Assembly (NCBI RefSeq): GCF_900113685.1
Contig: NZ_FOQG01000019.1
Coordinates: 1-64,000 of the forward strand
Direction: 5' to 3'
DNA length: 64,000 nt
From: Nocardioides psychrotolerans
GTDB taxonomy: Bacteria; Actinomycetota; Actinomycetes; Propionibacteriales; Nocardioidaceae
In this document: positions 54,597 to 63,228 of the stretch, one piece after another
Layout of the letters: the number at the start of each line of letters is the position of its first letter
Numbering within the stretch: position 1 is the stretch's first letter
Program-made: the position numbers and the translations under genes
The notes under the pieces: generated by a model
The model's database searches: none
The model's input: only the letters and a program-made list of their open reading frames with translations
Told to the model about the DNA's origin: nothing

Positions 54597-55808
54597 CTAC
54601 CAGCGCGTGGGGTCGGCGAACGCGTCGCGGGCCGGTGGCAGCGCGTTGTAGAGCCGCATCGACGTCCGCGGCTCGTCCCCGTCGGCACCGCCGCCGAAGA
54701 ACGACACCACCGTCACCGATGCCGGGCTCAGCTCCATGCGGAACACCGAGTCCAGCGGCGCGTTGACGGCGTGCGAGACCAGGGTCTTGATCGGCGTCAC
54801 GTGGCTGACGACCACCACGGTCTCACCGGCGTGGTCCGACAGGACCCGCTGGAGACCGGCGAGCACCCGCTCCTCGACGATGCTGAACGACTCGCCGCCC
54901 TCGGGAGCCGCATCGATGGACCCCAGCCACGCGTCGAGCATCTTGGGGTGCGCCTTCGCGACCTCGCCGAAGGTCATTCCGTCCCAGATCCCGAACTCCA
55001 TCTCCGCGAAGCCCGGTTCCTCGACGAGCGCCTTGCCCAGGACCTCCGCGACGATCTCCGCCGACTCCCGGGTGCGCCGTACGGGCGAGGCGATGACGAC
55101 CTCGATCTTCTCAGCGATGGGCGCCAGCCACTCGGCCGTGGCACGCACCTGCTCGCGGCCCTCGTCGCTCAGCGGCGGGTTGGCGCTGGCCAGGCCTCCG
55201 GAGAACCGCTTCTCCACCGTGTGGGCGGTGACGCCGTGACGCACCAGGATCAGCGTGGTCGGCTCCTGCGACGTCGCCGACCAGCCGCGCGCCTGGCTCT
55301 GCAAGGACGCCGGGGGGTCGCCTGCCGCAGCCGCAGCCGGACTCTCGATCTCCTCGATCAGCGAGTCTTCGTCGGCGGCGACCGTGACACCGTCACGCAT
55401 CCCGTCCATCGCCTCGTTGGCCAGTCGGTCGGCGTGCTTGTTGCGCTCCCGCGGGATCCAGCTGTACGACGTGCCCGCAGGCGCCAGCGCGGCCGCCTGC
55501 GCCGCGAGTGGCTGCATGCTGGGGTGCTTGATCTTCCAGCGACCCGACATCTGCTCGACGACGAGCTTGGAGTCCATCCGGACCTCGATCTCGGCGTCGG
55601 GCGCGTGGTCGCGCGCCAGGCGCAGGCCGGCGATCAACCCGGAGTACTCCGCGACGTTGTTGGTCGCCCGCCCGATCGTGCTGCCCTCCTCCGCGAGGAC
55701 GCGGTCGGTGTCGACGTCACGCAGGACCGCGCCATAGCCGGCGGGTCCGGGGTTGCCGCGCGAACCGCCGTCGGCCTCGATGATGACGCGACGGATCCGC
55801 TCGGTCAC
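54597..55808 (-). CDS. Bifunctional RNase H / histidine phosphatase
   Basis: This 403-residue fusion is the counterpart of mycobacterial Rv2228c. The N-terminal RNase H domain (1-140) has IEADGGSRGNPGPAGYGAVL, ATNNVAEYSGLIAGL, VRMDSKLVVEQMSG and the late Asp in NKHADRLANEAMDG, giving a full D-E-D-D set. After a linker, a histidine-phosphatase/CobC-like domain (200-400) has LILVRHGVTAHTVEKRFSGG, SPVRRTRESAEIVA, FAEMEFGIWDGMTF and VVSHVTPIKTLV. It removes RNA from RNA-DNA hybrids, and the phosphatase is CobC-like. The GTG start overlaps the zinc-ribbon gene. Confidence 0.95.
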   Translation of the reverse strand: MTERIRRVIIEADGGSRGNPGPAGYGAVLRDVDTDRVLAEEGSTIGRATNNVAEYSGLIAGLRLARDHAPDAEIEVRMDSKLVVEQMSGRWKIKHPSMQPLAAQAAALAPAGTSYSWIPRERNKHADRLANEAMDGMRDGVTVAADEDSLIEEIESPAAAAAGDPPASLQSQARGWSATSQEPTTLILVRHGVTAHTVEKRFSGGLASANPPLSDEGREQVRATAEWLAPIAEKIEVVIASPVRRTRESAEIVAEVLGKALVEEPGFAEMEFGIWDGMTFGEVAKAHPKMLDAWLGSIDAAPEGGESFSIVEERVLAGLQRVLSDHAGETVVVVSHVTPIKTLVSHAVNAPLDSVFRMELSPASVTVVSFFGGGADGDEPRTSMRLYNALPPARDAFADPTRW

Positions 55809-56548
55809 AGCCCGGACTCGCCCGTGCGCACGAGGATGCGCGTGCACTCCTCACAGCGCACGACCTCGTTGCTGGGCTTGGCGCGGATGATCGCGAGCTC
55901 GGCGTTGTCGATCGTGAGCTGGCAGCCGGTGCACCGACGCTGGCGGAGCTCGGCTGCGCCGACACCACCCTTGTTGGTCCGCAGCCGCTCGTAGAGCGCC
56001 AGCAGGTCCTCGGGCATGCCCTCGAGCGCGGGAGCCCGCTTCGCGACGGCAGCGTCGACCTCGGCGTCGATCGCGGCGAGCTTCTCGTCCCGCGCGATGG
56101 CGAGCTCGGCCAGGCGGGCGTCGGCCTCCTGCACCTGTCCGGTGAAGGTCGCCAGCGCCTTCTGCGCCTCCTCGCGTTGCTCCATGACGTTGATCTCCTC
56201 GTCCTCGAGCGTCGCGATGCGACGGTCGAGGGAGACCAGCTCGTGCTGCATGCGCTCGAGGTCCTTGGGGTTGGAGATCTGGCCCGAGTCCATGCGGTCG
56301 CGATCACGGGTGCGGCGGGTCTTGACCGACTCGACGTCGGCGTCGGCCTTGGCCTGCGCCGCCGTCAGGTCGTCGAGGACGATCTGCGCGTCACGCATCT
56401 GATCGACCAGCTCGCCGCGCGACTGCGTGAGCGCGGCCATGTCCGCGAGCTCGGGCAGGTGACTGCGCTGGTGGCCTAGCTGGGCGACCTGGGCGTCGAG
56501 CGCCTGCACGTCGAGCAGCTTGAGTTGGGCGAACGGGTCGGCTTTCAG
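55805..56548 (-). CDS. Coiled-coil zinc-ribbon protein (Rv2229c-like), probable CTG start
   Basis: The protein is a long helical hairpin (residues 20-190, rich in Glu, Arg, Gln) followed by a C4 zinc ribbon with CTGC and CEEC pairs. Such CT398-like proteins are thought to act in nucleic-acid or protein handling with Nif3. The conserved N-terminus KADPFAQLKLLDVQALDAQ is in frame only from a CTG at 56548, with GAGGAG six bases upstream. The first GTG (56509) would cut off 13 conserved residues and has no ribosome site. The order Nif3, zinc ribbon, RNase H/phosphatase is conserved in actinobacteria. Confidence 0.85.
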   Translation of the reverse strand: MKADPFAQLKLLDVQALDAQVAQLGHQRSHLPELADMAALTQSRGELVDQMRDAQIVLDDLTAAQAKADADVESVKTRRTRDRDRMDSGQISNPKDLERMQHELVSLDRRIATLEDEEINVMEQREEAQKALATFTGQVQEADARLAELAIARDEKLAAIDAEVDAAVAKRAPALEGMPEDLLALYERLRTNKGGVGAAELRQRRCTGCQLTIDNAELAIIRAKPSNEVVRCEECTRILVRTGESGL

Positions 56549-56558
56549 CGTGTGCTCC

Positions 56559-57677
56559 TCAGAGACGGAACTTCCAGGGGTCGGTGGCGGTCGTGCTCAC
56601 CCGAGTGCCCACCGTATCGCCCAACGCCGCGAGGACCCGAGCCTCCACCACCGGCAGCCAGGTCCACTCCGCCGCCCAGTGCGCCACGTCCACCAGCGCC
56701 GGTCCGTCCTGCTCGAGGAACTCACTGGCCGGGTGGTGCCTGAGGTCGCTGGTGACGTAGACGTCGGCATCGGTCCGGAGCAGGTCACCGAGCAGGAAGT
56801 CACCCGCCCCGCCGCACACCGCCACCCGTCGTACGACGCGGTCGGGATCACCCGCGACGCGCACGCCATGGGCCGTGCCGGGCAGGGCCGCCGCGACGAT
56901 CTCGGCGAAGCCGCGCAGCGTCGTCTCCGCCACGGTGCCGATGCGTGCTGTGCCGGTCGTGGTGTCCCCGTGGTCGGCCAGCTCGATGATGTCGTAGGCC
57001 GGCTCCTCGTAGGGGTGAACCGCCGTCAGCGCCGCGATCGCCCGGCGACGCAGCCCACGTTCGACGATGACTTCGACCCGCTCCTCCTCCACCACCTCGG
57101 GCAGGCCGATGGTCCCGATGGCGGGTGTCGCACCGACCATCGGCCGGAAGCGCCCCTTGCCTGCGCTCGAGAACGACGCGTGCTCGTAATCGCCGACGCG
57201 TCCCGCTCCGACGGTCGCCAGCGCGTCCCGCACCGCCGGCGCGGCCCCGACGGGGACGAAGACGGTGAGCTTGTCGAGCGGGGTCGAGCCACCCGGGAGG
57301 ATCGGCGCCAGGTCGGTCAGCCCCAGGGCACGGGCCAGCGCCTCGGACACACCGCCGACGGCACGGTCGGCGTTGGTGTGGGCGGTGAGCAGGGCACAAC
57401 CACCGGCCGCCAGGGTCGACAGCGTGCGTCCCTTGGGCGTCGTCGCGGCGAAGCCGTGCACCGGCTTGAGGAAAAGCGGGTGGTGCACGACCAGCAGGTC
57501 GGCTCCCCACTCGATCGCCTCCCGGGCGACCTCGATCGTGGGATCGACCGCGAACATCACTTTCGCGACCTCGGCGACGGGGTCGCCGTGGACGAGGCCG
57601 ACGGCGTCCCAGGAGTCGGCGGTCCAGGGCGGGTACCACTCGTGCAGCAGGTCGACGAGGTCCTTCAAGGCGGGCAT
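56559..57677 (-). CDS. Nif3-like dinuclear metal-centre protein
   Basis: This 372-residue NIF3/DUF34 protein carries the metal-binding VVHHPLFLKP motif (two His) near residue 65, LTAHTNADRAVGGV (Thr-His-x-x-x-Asp) and the C-terminal counterpart DVAHWAAEWTWLP (His and Glu). The central PII-like insert (about 130-235, LTVFVPVGAAPAVRDALATV) is present. Family members form hexameric toroids. Activity is unsettled, and GTP cyclohydrolase-type or metal chaperone roles have been proposed. It is the first gene of the three-gene operon. Confidence 0.95.
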   Translation of the reverse strand: MPALKDLVDLLHEWYPPWTADSWDAVGLVHGDPVAEVAKVMFAVDPTIEVAREAIEWGADLLVVHHPLFLKPVHGFAATTPKGRTLSTLAAGGCALLTAHTNADRAVGGVSEALARALGLTDLAPILPGGSTPLDKLTVFVPVGAAPAVRDALATVGAGRVGDYEHASFSSAGKGRFRPMVGATPAIGTIGLPEVVEEERVEVIVERGLRRRAIAALTAVHPYEEPAYDIIELADHGDTTTGTARIGTVAETTLRGFAEIVAAALPGTAHGVRVAGDPDRVVRRVAVCGGAGDFLLGDLLRTDADVYVTSDLRHHPASEFLEQDGPALVDVAHWAAEWTWLPVVEARVLAALGDTVGTRVSTTATDPWKFRL

Positions 57678-57884
57678 GCCGGCGAGAGTATCGGCCGGGT
57701 GGCGCAGGATCCGTCGTGAGTACGACGGCGGATGCCCGTGCCACCCTCGGCGACCGGGCTCACGACATGACCACTCGGATCGTCCTCCATGTCCTCTTCA
57801 ACCCTGGCGCTGCTCGACCTCGCGATCCACGCGATCCACGCGGTGTTGAGCCGATGGGTCGCGTCGCGTCGTAGGGTCGGCGTC

Positions 57885-58190
57885 ATGCCCGTCGTGAAGA
57901 TCAACGCCATCTCCGTCCCCCCGCAGGCCCACGAGGAGCTCGAGAAGCGCTTCGCCGCCAGGGCCCACACGGTCGACGGGTCGCCCGGCTTCCTGGGCTT
58001 CCAGCTGCTCCGCCCGGTCGCCGGCGAGGAGCGCTACTTCGTGGTGACGCAGTGGGAGGACGAGGAGTCGTTCGCCGCGTGGCGTGACGGGTCGGCTGCT
58101 GCCGCCCACGCAGGCGAGCGGGCCCAGCCCGTCTCCAGCGGCGCCGACCTGCTGGAGTTCGAGGTCGTGCTCGACGTCAAGCCCGGCTGA
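57885..58190 (+). CDS. Antibiotic-biosynthesis-monooxygenase domain protein (MhuD/IsdG-like)
   Basis: This 101-residue ABM-fold protein reads MPVVKINAISVPPQAHEELE, FAARAHTVDGSPGFLGFQLL, and YFVVTQWEDEESFAAWRDGS. The Asn near position 7, the W in TQWEDEESF and a His in AAAHAGE match heme-degrading MhuD/IsdG relatives. It probably works as a dimer. Heme degradation is likely, but other monooxygenase roles cannot be excluded. It is a single gene in this context. Confidence 0.88.
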   Translation: MPVVKINAISVPPQAHEELEKRFAARAHTVDGSPGFLGFQLLRPVAGEERYFVVTQWEDEESFAAWRDGSAAAAHAGERAQPVSSGADLLEFEVVLDVKPG

Positions 58191-58412
58191 GATCTCCCCC
58201 GCGCGCGGCCTCAGCGAGACGGTTGTCACCAACAGACGTCAGGAGCGGTGCGACGGCTGCCGCAGCCAGGCCGCCCGCAGCCAGGGGCAGCCATGCCACG
58301 ACCCGGTCGCTCGTGCTCGGATCGGCCAGCTCGCGCACCGCGAGCAACAGCAAGCAACCCGCGCAGCACCTTGAATTCGGTCCTGCCGAACACCTCGGCC
58401 CTGGCTCGCTCC

Positions 58413-59969
58413 CTAGTTGACCTGGCGGTCGAAGCCCTCCCAGTAGGGCGCGCGCAGCTTGAACTTCTGCAGCTTGCCGGTCGCCGTGCGGGCCAGCTCC
58501 TCGCGGAACTCCACCGACGTCGGCGCCTTGTAGCCAGCCGCCTTGTCCTTGCACCACGCGATCAGCTCGGCCTCGGTCACCTGCTCCCCTGGCGTCAGCA
58601 CGACGAGCGCCTTGATGGTCTCGCCCCACTTCTCGCTCGGCACGCCGATGACAGCCACCTCGGCCACAGCCGGGTGCGAGAAGAGCACGTCCTCGACCTC
58701 GATCGAGGAGACGTTCTCACCGCCGGTGATGATGACGTCCTTCTTGCGGTCCTGGAGCGTGAGGTAGCCGTCGTCGCCGACCACGCCACCGTCCCCGGTG
58801 TGGAACCAGCCGCCGCGCAGTGCGGTGGCGCTCTCCTCCGGCTGCGCCCAGTAGCCCTCGAGCACCACGTTGGAGCGCGCGAGCACCTCACCGGCACCCT
58901 CGGGGGACTCGTCGGTCATCAGTCGTACGCCGAGGGCGGGTGCGCCGGCACGGACGAGCTTCTGGGCGCGCTCCTCGGGCGAGAGGTCGTCCCACTCCGC
59001 ACGCGTGCGGTTGATGGTGAGCAGCGGCGAGGTCTCGGTGAGGCCGTAGATCTGGATGAACTCCCAACCGAGCTCCTCCTGCACACGCACGACGGTCTTC
59101 GTGGGCGGCGGCGCACCGGCCATGATGATCCGGACCTTGTCGCGGCCGGGGATCTCGCCTTCCCAGTCCTGCGCGGCCTCGAGCACCGCGGCCGCGACGG
59201 CGGGTGCCGCACACATGACCGTGACGCCGTGCTTCTCCACGCGACGCAGGATCTCGGCGCCGTCGATCTTGCGGATGACGACCTGCTTGACGCCCAGGCC
59301 GGTCATCGCGAAGGGCATGCCCCACCCGTTGGCGTGGAACATCGGCAGCGTGTGCAGGTAGACGTCGCGGTCGGTCACCGCCGTGTGCATCGCGAAGGTG
59401 ACCGCGTTGGTCCAGATGTTGCGGTGGGTGATCTGCACGCCCTTGGGACGCGCGGTCGTGCCCGAGGTGTAGTTGATGCACGCCGTCGCGGTCTCGTCGG
59501 GCTCCCACGGTGCGGGGTCGATCCCCTCGGCGGCGTAGAGGTCGTCGTCGGCGCCGATGACGAAGCGGAACTCCGCCTTCACCCCGGCGAGGGCCTCCTC
59601 CAGCTCGGGGTCGACCACGAGCACACGTGCACCGGAGTGCTCGACGATGTAGCTCACCTCGTCGGGCCGCAGCCGGAAGTTGACCGGCACCAGGACCCGG
59701 CCGGAGCCGGCCACGCCGAAGAACGCCGTGAGCAGGCGCGAGCTGTTGTGGCTGACGAACGCCACCCGCTCCCCCACGCCGATGCCCAGCTCGTCGAGCT
59801 TGGCTGCCTGGCGGCGCGCGAGCGCGCCGATCTCGGCGTAGGTGAGCTCACCCTGCGCGTCGCCCAGGGGGCGGGCCGGCTGGTCGGGCTCGTCCACGGC
59901 GCCGATGCGGTCGCCATAGACCTGCACGGCTCGGTCGATGAAGTCGTTGACACTGAACGGGACGATCAA
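58413..59969 (-). CDS. Acyl-CoA synthetase (AMP-dependent ligase)
   Basis: This 518-residue ANL-superfamily ligase activates a carboxylic acid as acyl-adenylate, then acyl-CoA. It has the P-loop YTSGTTARPKGVQITHRN, the MFHANGWGMPF motif, IYGLTETSPLL, WFHTGDGGVVGDDGYLTLQD and the terminal Lys in RTATGKLQKFKLR. It resembles medium/long-chain ligases (FadD-like). The start is the TTG at 59969 (MIVPFSVNDFIDRAVQVYGD) because AGGAGG lies six to seven bases upstream; the longer frame to 60086 lacks this. Confidence 0.92.
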   Translation of the reverse strand: MIVPFSVNDFIDRAVQVYGDRIGAVDEPDQPARPLGDAQGELTYAEIGALARRQAAKLDELGIGVGERVAFVSHNSSRLLTAFFGVAGSGRVLVPVNFRLRPDEVSYIVEHSGARVLVVDPELEEALAGVKAEFRFVIGADDDLYAAEGIDPAPWEPDETATACINYTSGTTARPKGVQITHRNIWTNAVTFAMHTAVTDRDVYLHTLPMFHANGWGMPFAMTGLGVKQVVIRKIDGAEILRRVEKHGVTVMCAAPAVAAAVLEAAQDWEGEIPGRDKVRIIMAGAPPPTKTVVRVQEELGWEFIQIYGLTETSPLLTINRTRAEWDDLSPEERAQKLVRAGAPALGVRLMTDESPEGAGEVLARSNVVLEGYWAQPEESATALRGGWFHTGDGGVVGDDGYLTLQDRKKDVIITGGENVSSIEVEDVLFSHPAVAEVAVIGVPSEKWGETIKALVVLTPGEQVTEAELIAWCKDKAAGYKAPTSVEFREELARTATGKLQKFKLRAPYWEGFDRQVN

Positions 59970-60301
59970 TGAGGCCTCCTCTGTGACGGGTGCCACTGTA
60001 GTGAGGGCCACGTTGCCTCGCGGTTGCCCGGGTCTCCCGCGCGCCGAGCGGGTCGGCCTGAGCGCCCAGCGGTCACGAGCGTCCATGAGAGTCCTCTCAT
60101 GGAGGTCTCACTCCCGACCCACGATCCGCCGCCATGCTGTGCCCATGAGATCAGTCGCCAGATCTTCATAGTGAGTTTTCCTTTGTCCGAGTGATGTTCT
60201 GCTGACAAGGAAGACCCTGACCGCCGCTGGTGAGCGCGCCATGAGGTCGAGATGAGACCGCTCTCACCGAGCGCCTCCGGCCCTGCGTCCGCCTCCGGAC
60301 G

Positions 60302-60342
60302 CGACGCGACCCCGGCCCATGGGATGGGCCGGGGTCGCGTCG
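60302..60342. terminator. Perfect 19-bp hairpin
   Basis: CGACGCGACCCCGGCCCAT (60302-60320) pairs perfectly with ATGGGCCGGGGTCGCGTCG (60324-60342) around a 3-base loop. It lies just after the stop of the leftward histidine-rich gene (60350), so it most likely ends the DUF4331 operon. It could also limit transcription from the right-hand side. Confidence 0.88.
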
Positions 60343-60349
60343 ATCTGGG

Positions 60350-60754
60350 TCAGTGCGGCCAGTCCGCGGAGGCGACCTCTCCCCCATGGATCTCGACCAC
60401 GAGGCGCACGTCGTTGCTGCCCTTCTCGAACAGCTCGTAGGTGCCCTCGACCAGCTCGGGGAACACCAGTGACGGCAGCTCCCCTCCCTCCACGGGCCGT
60501 CTGATGACGGCGACGTGGAGGCGGTGCCCGTGCCCATGTCCATGCCCGTGGCCGTGACCGTGGTCATGGTCAGGGGCGGTCTCGACCGGCTCCGCACCTT
60601 CCGGAGCGATCTCGACCTCGAGCCCGGCCATGTCGGCCGGCATCGTCACCACGAGGGCGCCGATGTCACCCCCGATGTCCAGCATGACGGCCGATCCCTG
60701 GCCGGCGTGCGGGTTCTCGGGAGAGTCGAGATGACGGGGCGCGGGCTCGGTCAC
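60350..60754 (-). CDS. Histidine-rich protein of the DUF4331 operon
   Basis: This 134-residue protein has an N-terminal beta-rich part (SAVMLDIGGDIGALVVTMPA, MAGLEVEIAPEG). A striking His-Gly run follows (DHDHGHGHGHGHGHGHR, about residues 62-78), then LHVAVIRRPVEGGELPSLVF and GTYELFEKGSNDVRLVVEIH. No signal peptide is seen. The His-Gly segment should bind divalent metals. The GTG start overlaps the DUF4331 stop. Similar proteins occur in actinobacteria, but their function is unknown. Confidence 0.8.
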   Translation of the reverse strand: MTEPAPRHLDSPENPHAGQGSAVMLDIGGDIGALVVTMPADMAGLEVEIAPEGAEPVETAPDHDHGHGHGHGHGHGHRLHVAVIRRPVEGGELPSLVFPELVEGTYELFEKGSNDVRLVVEIHGGEVASADWPH

Positions 60755-62139
60755 GACGCCTCGGTCGTCCCCGGCACGGTCTGGTAGCCACCACCGGGCA
60801 GGCCCAGGAACGGGAAGGAGTTCGGCGGCTTCGGGTTCTCGTCGGACGTGCCGTCGGAGACGGCGTTGACTGCTCCGTCCACCTCGTAGGACGGGTCGAC
60901 CAGCGGGATCGTCAAGCCGGCAACGGCGCGCAGCTCGATGGTCACGACGTCATCACCCACCCGGCGGCCGTTGGGGAACCCGGCCGCGTCACCGGCGACC
61001 AGACCCAGCGGGTTCTGGTCGGCGAACGCGGTCGGCGGCACCGCCAGGTTCAGGCGCACCATGTCCGCCTGCACGGGACCCGTGAAGTTCTGGAACCCCG
61101 GAACGACGCCTGCGGGGATGCCCGTCATCAGGATCGCGTTCAGGTCGGCCCGCGGCTTGGTGTAGGCCGCGAGGTTCGGGAACGCACCCGGGTAGAGGGC
61201 CGGCAGCAGACGAGCGAGCTCGGGACGGTTGACGTACTTGGTGTACTTCGCGTCGCCGCTCGGCGCCGAGGCGTTCCAGGAGTCCTTCTCGGCCATCGGG
61301 ACGATGACCTCGTTGAACAGCGGGTTGGCCAGGCGCGACACCTGGACCCACGGACCGTTGTCGACGTACTTGCCGGCCTTGGAGTTGAAGACACGACCCT
61401 TGCGACGGCTCGCCGTCGCCCAGACACCGATGACGGCCTTGGGGTCCATGACGTCGGTCGGCCGCACGTTGTTGCGGGTCAGCTCCCGGATCGGGACCTG
61501 CAGCGCGATCGTGTGCACGTTGTAGGACTGCACCGAGTTGACCCCACCCATGTTCGGCATGGAGATCAGGTGCGCCTCGTTGAGCGGACGCAGGGCTCCG
61601 AGGTCGAAGATGCTGCCCAGGTCGACGTGGAACGCGTCGGCTCGCTGGCCGGCGTAGACGTCGCGCGTGCCGCCCTTGAGCTTGTGGATGGCCTGCCTGC
61701 TGAGCTTCGCGAAGTCCGGGGTGCTGCGCACACCGACGTTGACCGGCGGGCAGGGCAGGTTGCGACCCAGGACCTCTTTGCGACCGTTCTTGATCCGCGT
61801 GACCGTGTAGTACTGCGGGCGGTTCCAGTTCGGCGAGTCGATGTTCTCGATCGGGCCGGTGTTGTAGAGGAACGTGTCGGCGTTGCGGATCTTTGTGCTG
61901 AACTTGAACTGGTAGCGGATGTCCGAGGCGGCCTTGCCCTTGTTGGACACGTGGATCTCGTAGAGCACGTCGTCGCCGAACTCGTAGAAGTTCGGGCCGC
62001 CGTCCGGCTTCTGGAGCGGGATGAAGTTGGCGATGAGGACTGCCTTCGCCGGGTTGTTCGGGTTGACGAACGCGTAGACGTCCGTGCCGTCAGCGACCGG
62101 GTCCTTGGAAATTTCCGGTGCTTCTCTGTGCGACGACAT
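60751..62139 (-). CDS. DUF4331 protein
   Basis: This 462-residue DUF4331 protein has the canonical N-terminus SSHREAPEISKDPVADGTDV followed by YAFVNP. Other conserved blocks are ANFIPLQKPDGGPNFYEFGD, YEIHVSNKGKAASDIRYQF and the C-terminal DPNPLGL-like DQNPLGLVAGDAAGFPNGRR with RVGDDVVTIELRAVAG. No classical signal peptide is visible. The family has no proven function. It has a strong AGGAGG ribosome site and lies two bases after a small Tat-signal protein, with a His-rich protein downstream. Confidence 0.93.
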   Translation of the reverse strand: MSSHREAPEISKDPVADGTDVYAFVNPNNPAKAVLIANFIPLQKPDGGPNFYEFGDDVLYEIHVSNKGKAASDIRYQFKFSTKIRNADTFLYNTGPIENIDSPNWNRPQYYTVTRIKNGRKEVLGRNLPCPPVNVGVRSTPDFAKLSRQAIHKLKGGTRDVYAGQRADAFHVDLGSIFDLGALRPLNEAHLISMPNMGGVNSVQSYNVHTIALQVPIRELTRNNVRPTDVMDPKAVIGVWATASRRKGRVFNSKAGKYVDNGPWVQVSRLANPLFNEVIVPMAEKDSWNASAPSGDAKYTKYVNRPELARLLPALYPGAFPNLAAYTKPRADLNAILMTGIPAGVVPGFQNFTGPVQADMVRLNLAVPPTAFADQNPLGLVAGDAAGFPNGRRVGDDVVTIELRAVAGLTIPLVDPSYEVDGAVNAVSDGTSDENPKPPNSFPFLGLPGGGYQTVPGTTEAS

Positions 62140-62141
62140 CT

Positions 62142-62396
62142 TTACTTGCCTCCTGCAGCGTTGAGGATGCGGGTGACGAGGTCGCGGTCGTTGATGACGA
62201 CCTCGCGCTCGCCGACGAGGAGCACGAGCTCACTCCCGCGGTGGTTGTCTACGACGGCGACGACTCGCTCCTGCGCGCGCCCCGCCTTGGGCTTGGCCTC
62301 TGCAGCGTTGGCGCTCTTGGTCGTCAGTCCCACCGTGGTGGCTGCTGCTCCCGCGCCGGCAACTGCCAGCAACTTACGTCTGCTCGTCTCGTTCAT
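62142..62396 (-). CDS. Small Tat-signal protein
   Basis: This 84-residue protein has a twin-arginine-like signal (MNETSRRKLLAVAGAGAAAT, then TVGLTTKSANAAEA). Its short mature part has alternating hydrophobic strands (QERVVAVVDNHRGSELVLLV) and the tail DLVTRILNAAGGK. The family is not recognised. The start at 62396 fits the Tat n-region; a longer frame exists, but its extra residues are arbitrary. It heads the DUF4331 operon, two bases from the next start. Confidence 0.72.
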   Translation of the reverse strand: MNETSRRKLLAVAGAGAAATTVGLTTKSANAAEAKPKAGRAQERVVAVVDNHRGSELVLLVGEREVVINDRDLVTRILNAAGGK

Positions 62397-62513
62397 CGAA
62401 CGCGCCTCCAGGCAATCCGTGGGCGCCTCGGGGTGAGGCACGCCACAGGACGTTCGGCGCGAGGACGGCGGCGGATTGGGAAAACCGGCAAGGATCTTGA
62501 GGAGTGGACCTGG

Positions 62514-62585
62514 TGGGCGCAGAGGGGATCGAACCCCCGACCACCTCGTTGTAAGCGAGGGGCTCTACCGCTGAGCTATACGCCC
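62514..62585 (-). tRNA. tRNA-Val (anticodon UAC)
   Basis: The minus strand forms a 72-nt cloverleaf. The acceptor is GGGCGTA with TGCGCCC and discriminator A. The D arm is GCTCAGCGGTAGAGC, and the anticodon loop CTTACAA in a CCTCG/CGAGG stem gives anticodon TAC. The T arm contains GGTTCGATCCC. CCA is not encoded. Confidence 0.96.
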
Positions 62586-62664
62586 GATGCTCGAAGCGGG
62601 CAGAACATTACGGGACGTCGCCCAGGGCCGCCGAACGCGTCCGCGAAAGCCTCCGAAATAAGTC

Positions 62665-62696
62665 GAACCGCTGGAGTCTCGGGTCACCAGCGGTTC
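62665..62696. terminator. Hairpin downstream of the peroxiredoxin gene
   Basis: GAACCGCTGG (62665-62674) pairs with CCAGCGGTTC (62687-62696) around a 12-base loop. On the minus strand the hairpin is followed by GACTTATTTCGG. It lies between the peroxiredoxin stop (62764) and the tRNA-Val gene, so it probably ends the leftward peroxiredoxin operon. Confidence 0.65.
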
Positions 62697-62763
62697 AACA
62701 AGTAGAACTCTAGACAAGCCTCCCGGACTCGTCATCCCGTCTCATCAAAAGGGGGTGATCGGT

Positions 62764-63228
62764 CTAGGCCAGTGCCGTCAGCTGGCGCAGGTGCTCGTCG
62801 AGGTCGCGCCCTTCGGGGATCGCGTTGTGGACGGCCCAGCGCACGACGCCCTCCTGGTCGATGACGTACGACGAGCGGTGCGGAGCACCGGTCGAGCTGT
62901 CGAAGACGTCGTAGGAGCGCGACACCGACCCGTGCGGCCAGAAGTCGCTGAGCAGCGGGAAGTTGAGGCCGTCCTGGTCGGCGAAGGCGCGCAGCGCGAA
63001 CATCGGGTCGCAGGAGATCGCCAGCACCTCGGTGTCGAAGGTCAGGAATTCCGCGAGCCGGTCCCTGATACCGGCCATCTCGCCGGTGCAGACACCGGAG
63101 AAGGCATAGGGATAGAAGAAGATAGCGACGGCCTTGGAGCCACGGTAGGACGACAGCGTCACGTCCTGGCCGAACTGGTCGCGCAGCGTGAAGTCGGGTG
63201 CCGGCCCGCCGAGCTGCAGCCCGGTCAC
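62764..63228 (-). CDS. ahpE: AhpE-type 1-Cys peroxiredoxin
   Basis: This 154-residue peroxiredoxin of the AhpE group reduces peroxides through the Cys in FYPYAFSGVCTGEMAGIRDR (P-x3-S-x-V-C-T-x-E). PAPDFTLRDQFGQDVTLSSY and SYVIDQEGVVRWAV are standard strands. The downstream Cys (ISCDP) occupies the usual non-resolving position. The GTG start overlaps the stop of the upstream acyl-CoA synthetase gene, so they are cotranscribed. Confidence 0.92.
   Translation of the reverse strand: MTGLQLGGPAPDFTLRDQFGQDVTLSSYRGSKAVAIFFYPYAFSGVCTGEMAGIRDRLAEFLTFDTEVLAISCDPMFALRAFADQDGLNFPLLSDFWPHGSVSRSYDVFDSSTGAPHRSSYVIDQEGVVRWAVHNAIPEGRDLDEHLRQLTALA

Noticed and set aside
58177-58412. A minus-strand membrane-like fragment (LLLLAVRELADPSTSDRVVA and following)
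   Set aside because: It looks hydrophobic and patterned but has no standard start with a ribosome site and is under 60 codons. Possibly a remnant, but not supportable as a gene.
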